From contig NZ_CP108514.1 of NCBI RefSeq assembly GCF_035989305.1, positions 9,404,501 through 9,468,500 on the forward strand: a stretch of DNA of 64,000 nucleotides, in the 5' to 3' direction. This DNA is from Streptomyces sp. NBC_01233. Lineage in GTDB: Bacteria > Actinomycetota > Actinomycetes > Streptomycetales > Streptomycetaceae. Numbering within the stretch: position 1 is the first letter of the stretch; each line of letters begins with the position of its first letter. The notes below the pieces were generated by a model. That model did not search any database and had not been told where the DNA came from. It saw nothing but the letters and a program-made list of their open reading frames with translations. Below are positions 63,490-64,000 of the stretch, one piece after another. The position numbers and the translations under genes were made by a program.

Positions 63490-63860
63490 CCAACGAACCC
63501 CGAACCGATATCGGCACGCCCACCCCCGACGAGCTGCGCGAGCAGGTCGAGCGCACCCGCGACGAGCTCGGGCAGACCATCGAGGCGCTGGCGGGGAAGG
63601 CCGACATCAAGGCGCAGGCGAAGGAGAGGACGGCCGCCGTCAAGGAAGAGGCCGCGGAGAAGACCGCCGCGGTCGCCGACCGGATCCGCGGGAAGACCCG
63701 GCACGCCGCGTGGCTGGTGAAGGACAGGGCACCTGAGCCGGTTGTCGCCGAGGTCGGCCGGGTCGCGAGCGTGGCACGCGCCCACCGCGAGGCGCTGCTC
63801 GTGGCCGGCGCTGCTGTGGTCGTCTTCCTGCTGGTGCGGCGCAGCCGGGGATACCGATGA
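63486..63860 (+). CDS. DUF3618 protein
   Basis: A 124-aa protein with the DUF3618 signature TPDELREQVERTRDELGQTI EALAGKADI, an alpha-helical Ala/Lys/Glu-rich middle (AKERTAAVKEEAAEKTAAV), and one C-terminal TM helix (ALLVAGAAVVVFLLV). It overlaps both neighbours by 4 bp. Envelope- or stress-related role unknown. Confidence 0.9.
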   Translation: MTNEPRTDIGTPTPDELREQVERTRDELGQTIEALAGKADIKAQAKERTAAVKEEAAEKTAAVADRIRGKTRHAAWLVKDRAPEPVVAEVGRVASVARAHREALLVAGAAVVVFLLVRRSRGYR

Positions 63861-64000
63861 AAGCGTCCAAGGCCGCCTACAAGCCGGTCGGTCTGGCCCT
63901 GGGTACTGCCAGCGGCTTGATCGCGGGTGCCGTGTTCAAGCAGGTCTGGAAGATCGTCGAAGGCGAAGGTGACGCTCCCGGCGCCACGGACGAAGACCGC
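63857..64000 (+). CDS. DUF4235 membrane protein (3' end outside window)
   Basis: The first 48 codons read KASKAAYKPVGLALGTASGL, IAGAVFKQVWKIVEGE, the DUF4235 start with its first TM helix. The rest runs off the right edge. Coupled by overlap to the DUF3618 gene. Confidence 0.85.
   Translation, partial: MKASKAAYKPVGLALGTASGLIAGAVFKQVWKIVEGEGDAPGATDEDR

Overview
The window is high-GC actinobacterial DNA, most likely Streptomyces: GC-rich third codon positions, many GTG starts, ATGA/GTGA gene overlaps, and typical Streptomyces families (BrkB/DUF3618/DUF4235 membrane genes, PASTA and ESX-like remnants, TrmB/LuxR regulators). Everything here is read from sequence alone; family names rest on motif recognition, not on searches.

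Layout. (1) 1-8378: end of a SulP transporter with STAS domain, a truncated pyruvate phosphate dikinase abutting a PASTA-domain scrap, a membrane protein, a large NodB deacetylase/GT2 polysaccharide synthase, an amine-oxidase scrap, a two-TM K+ channel, a membrane protein and a TrmB/LuxR regulator. (2) 8475-14590: a secreted 1243-residue subtilase with a strong terminator, and a Ser/Thr kinase with an extracellular TolB-like propeller. (3) 14874-24629: a compact set with a GT87 mannosyltransferase-like protein, a membrane-anchored molybdopterin oxidoreductase and partner, a methyltransferase/DUF2064/GT2 operon, a PhoB-type two-component system, an EF-hand protein and a sugar epimerase. (4) 24728-29264: NTF2-like protein, SUOX-type oxidoreductase, DM13 protein, gene scraps, a deoxynucleoside kinase and a hypothetical protein.

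(5) 30242-59168 is the main attraction: a hybrid NRPS/PKS gene cluster, all on the plus strand, with a pathway-type TrmB/LuxR regulator at its left end. It holds two small unknowns (a 110-aa protein and a 56-aa secreted peptide), a free PCP, two MbtH proteins fused to GNAT domains, an A-T-C NRPS, a stand-alone A domain split by a methyltransferase at A2/A3 with a Cys-like pocket, a Sfp-type PPTase, a tandem pair of tryptophan-2,3-dioxygenase-superfamily proteins, a C-A-T-KS protein, an AT-ACP-C-PCP-reductase protein, an MFS exporter, an AMP-ligase/SDR/ACP trio, a thioesterase with a Cys nucleophile, an OsmC protein and a Ser thioesterase. The simplest reading is a sulfur-containing peptide with one malonate-derived C2 unit, an oxidised aromatic residue and a C-terminal aldehyde or alcohol released by the reductase domain. 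I do not recognise it as a known pathway.

(6) 59184-64000: scraps of ArsC and an MFS gene marking the right edge of the cluster, a CopC-CopD copper gene with an apparent frameshift, a BrkB/YihY protein and the start of a holin/DUF3618/DUF4235 stress operon that runs off the window. Gene scraps flank the cluster on both sides, which suggests repeated recombination at this locus.
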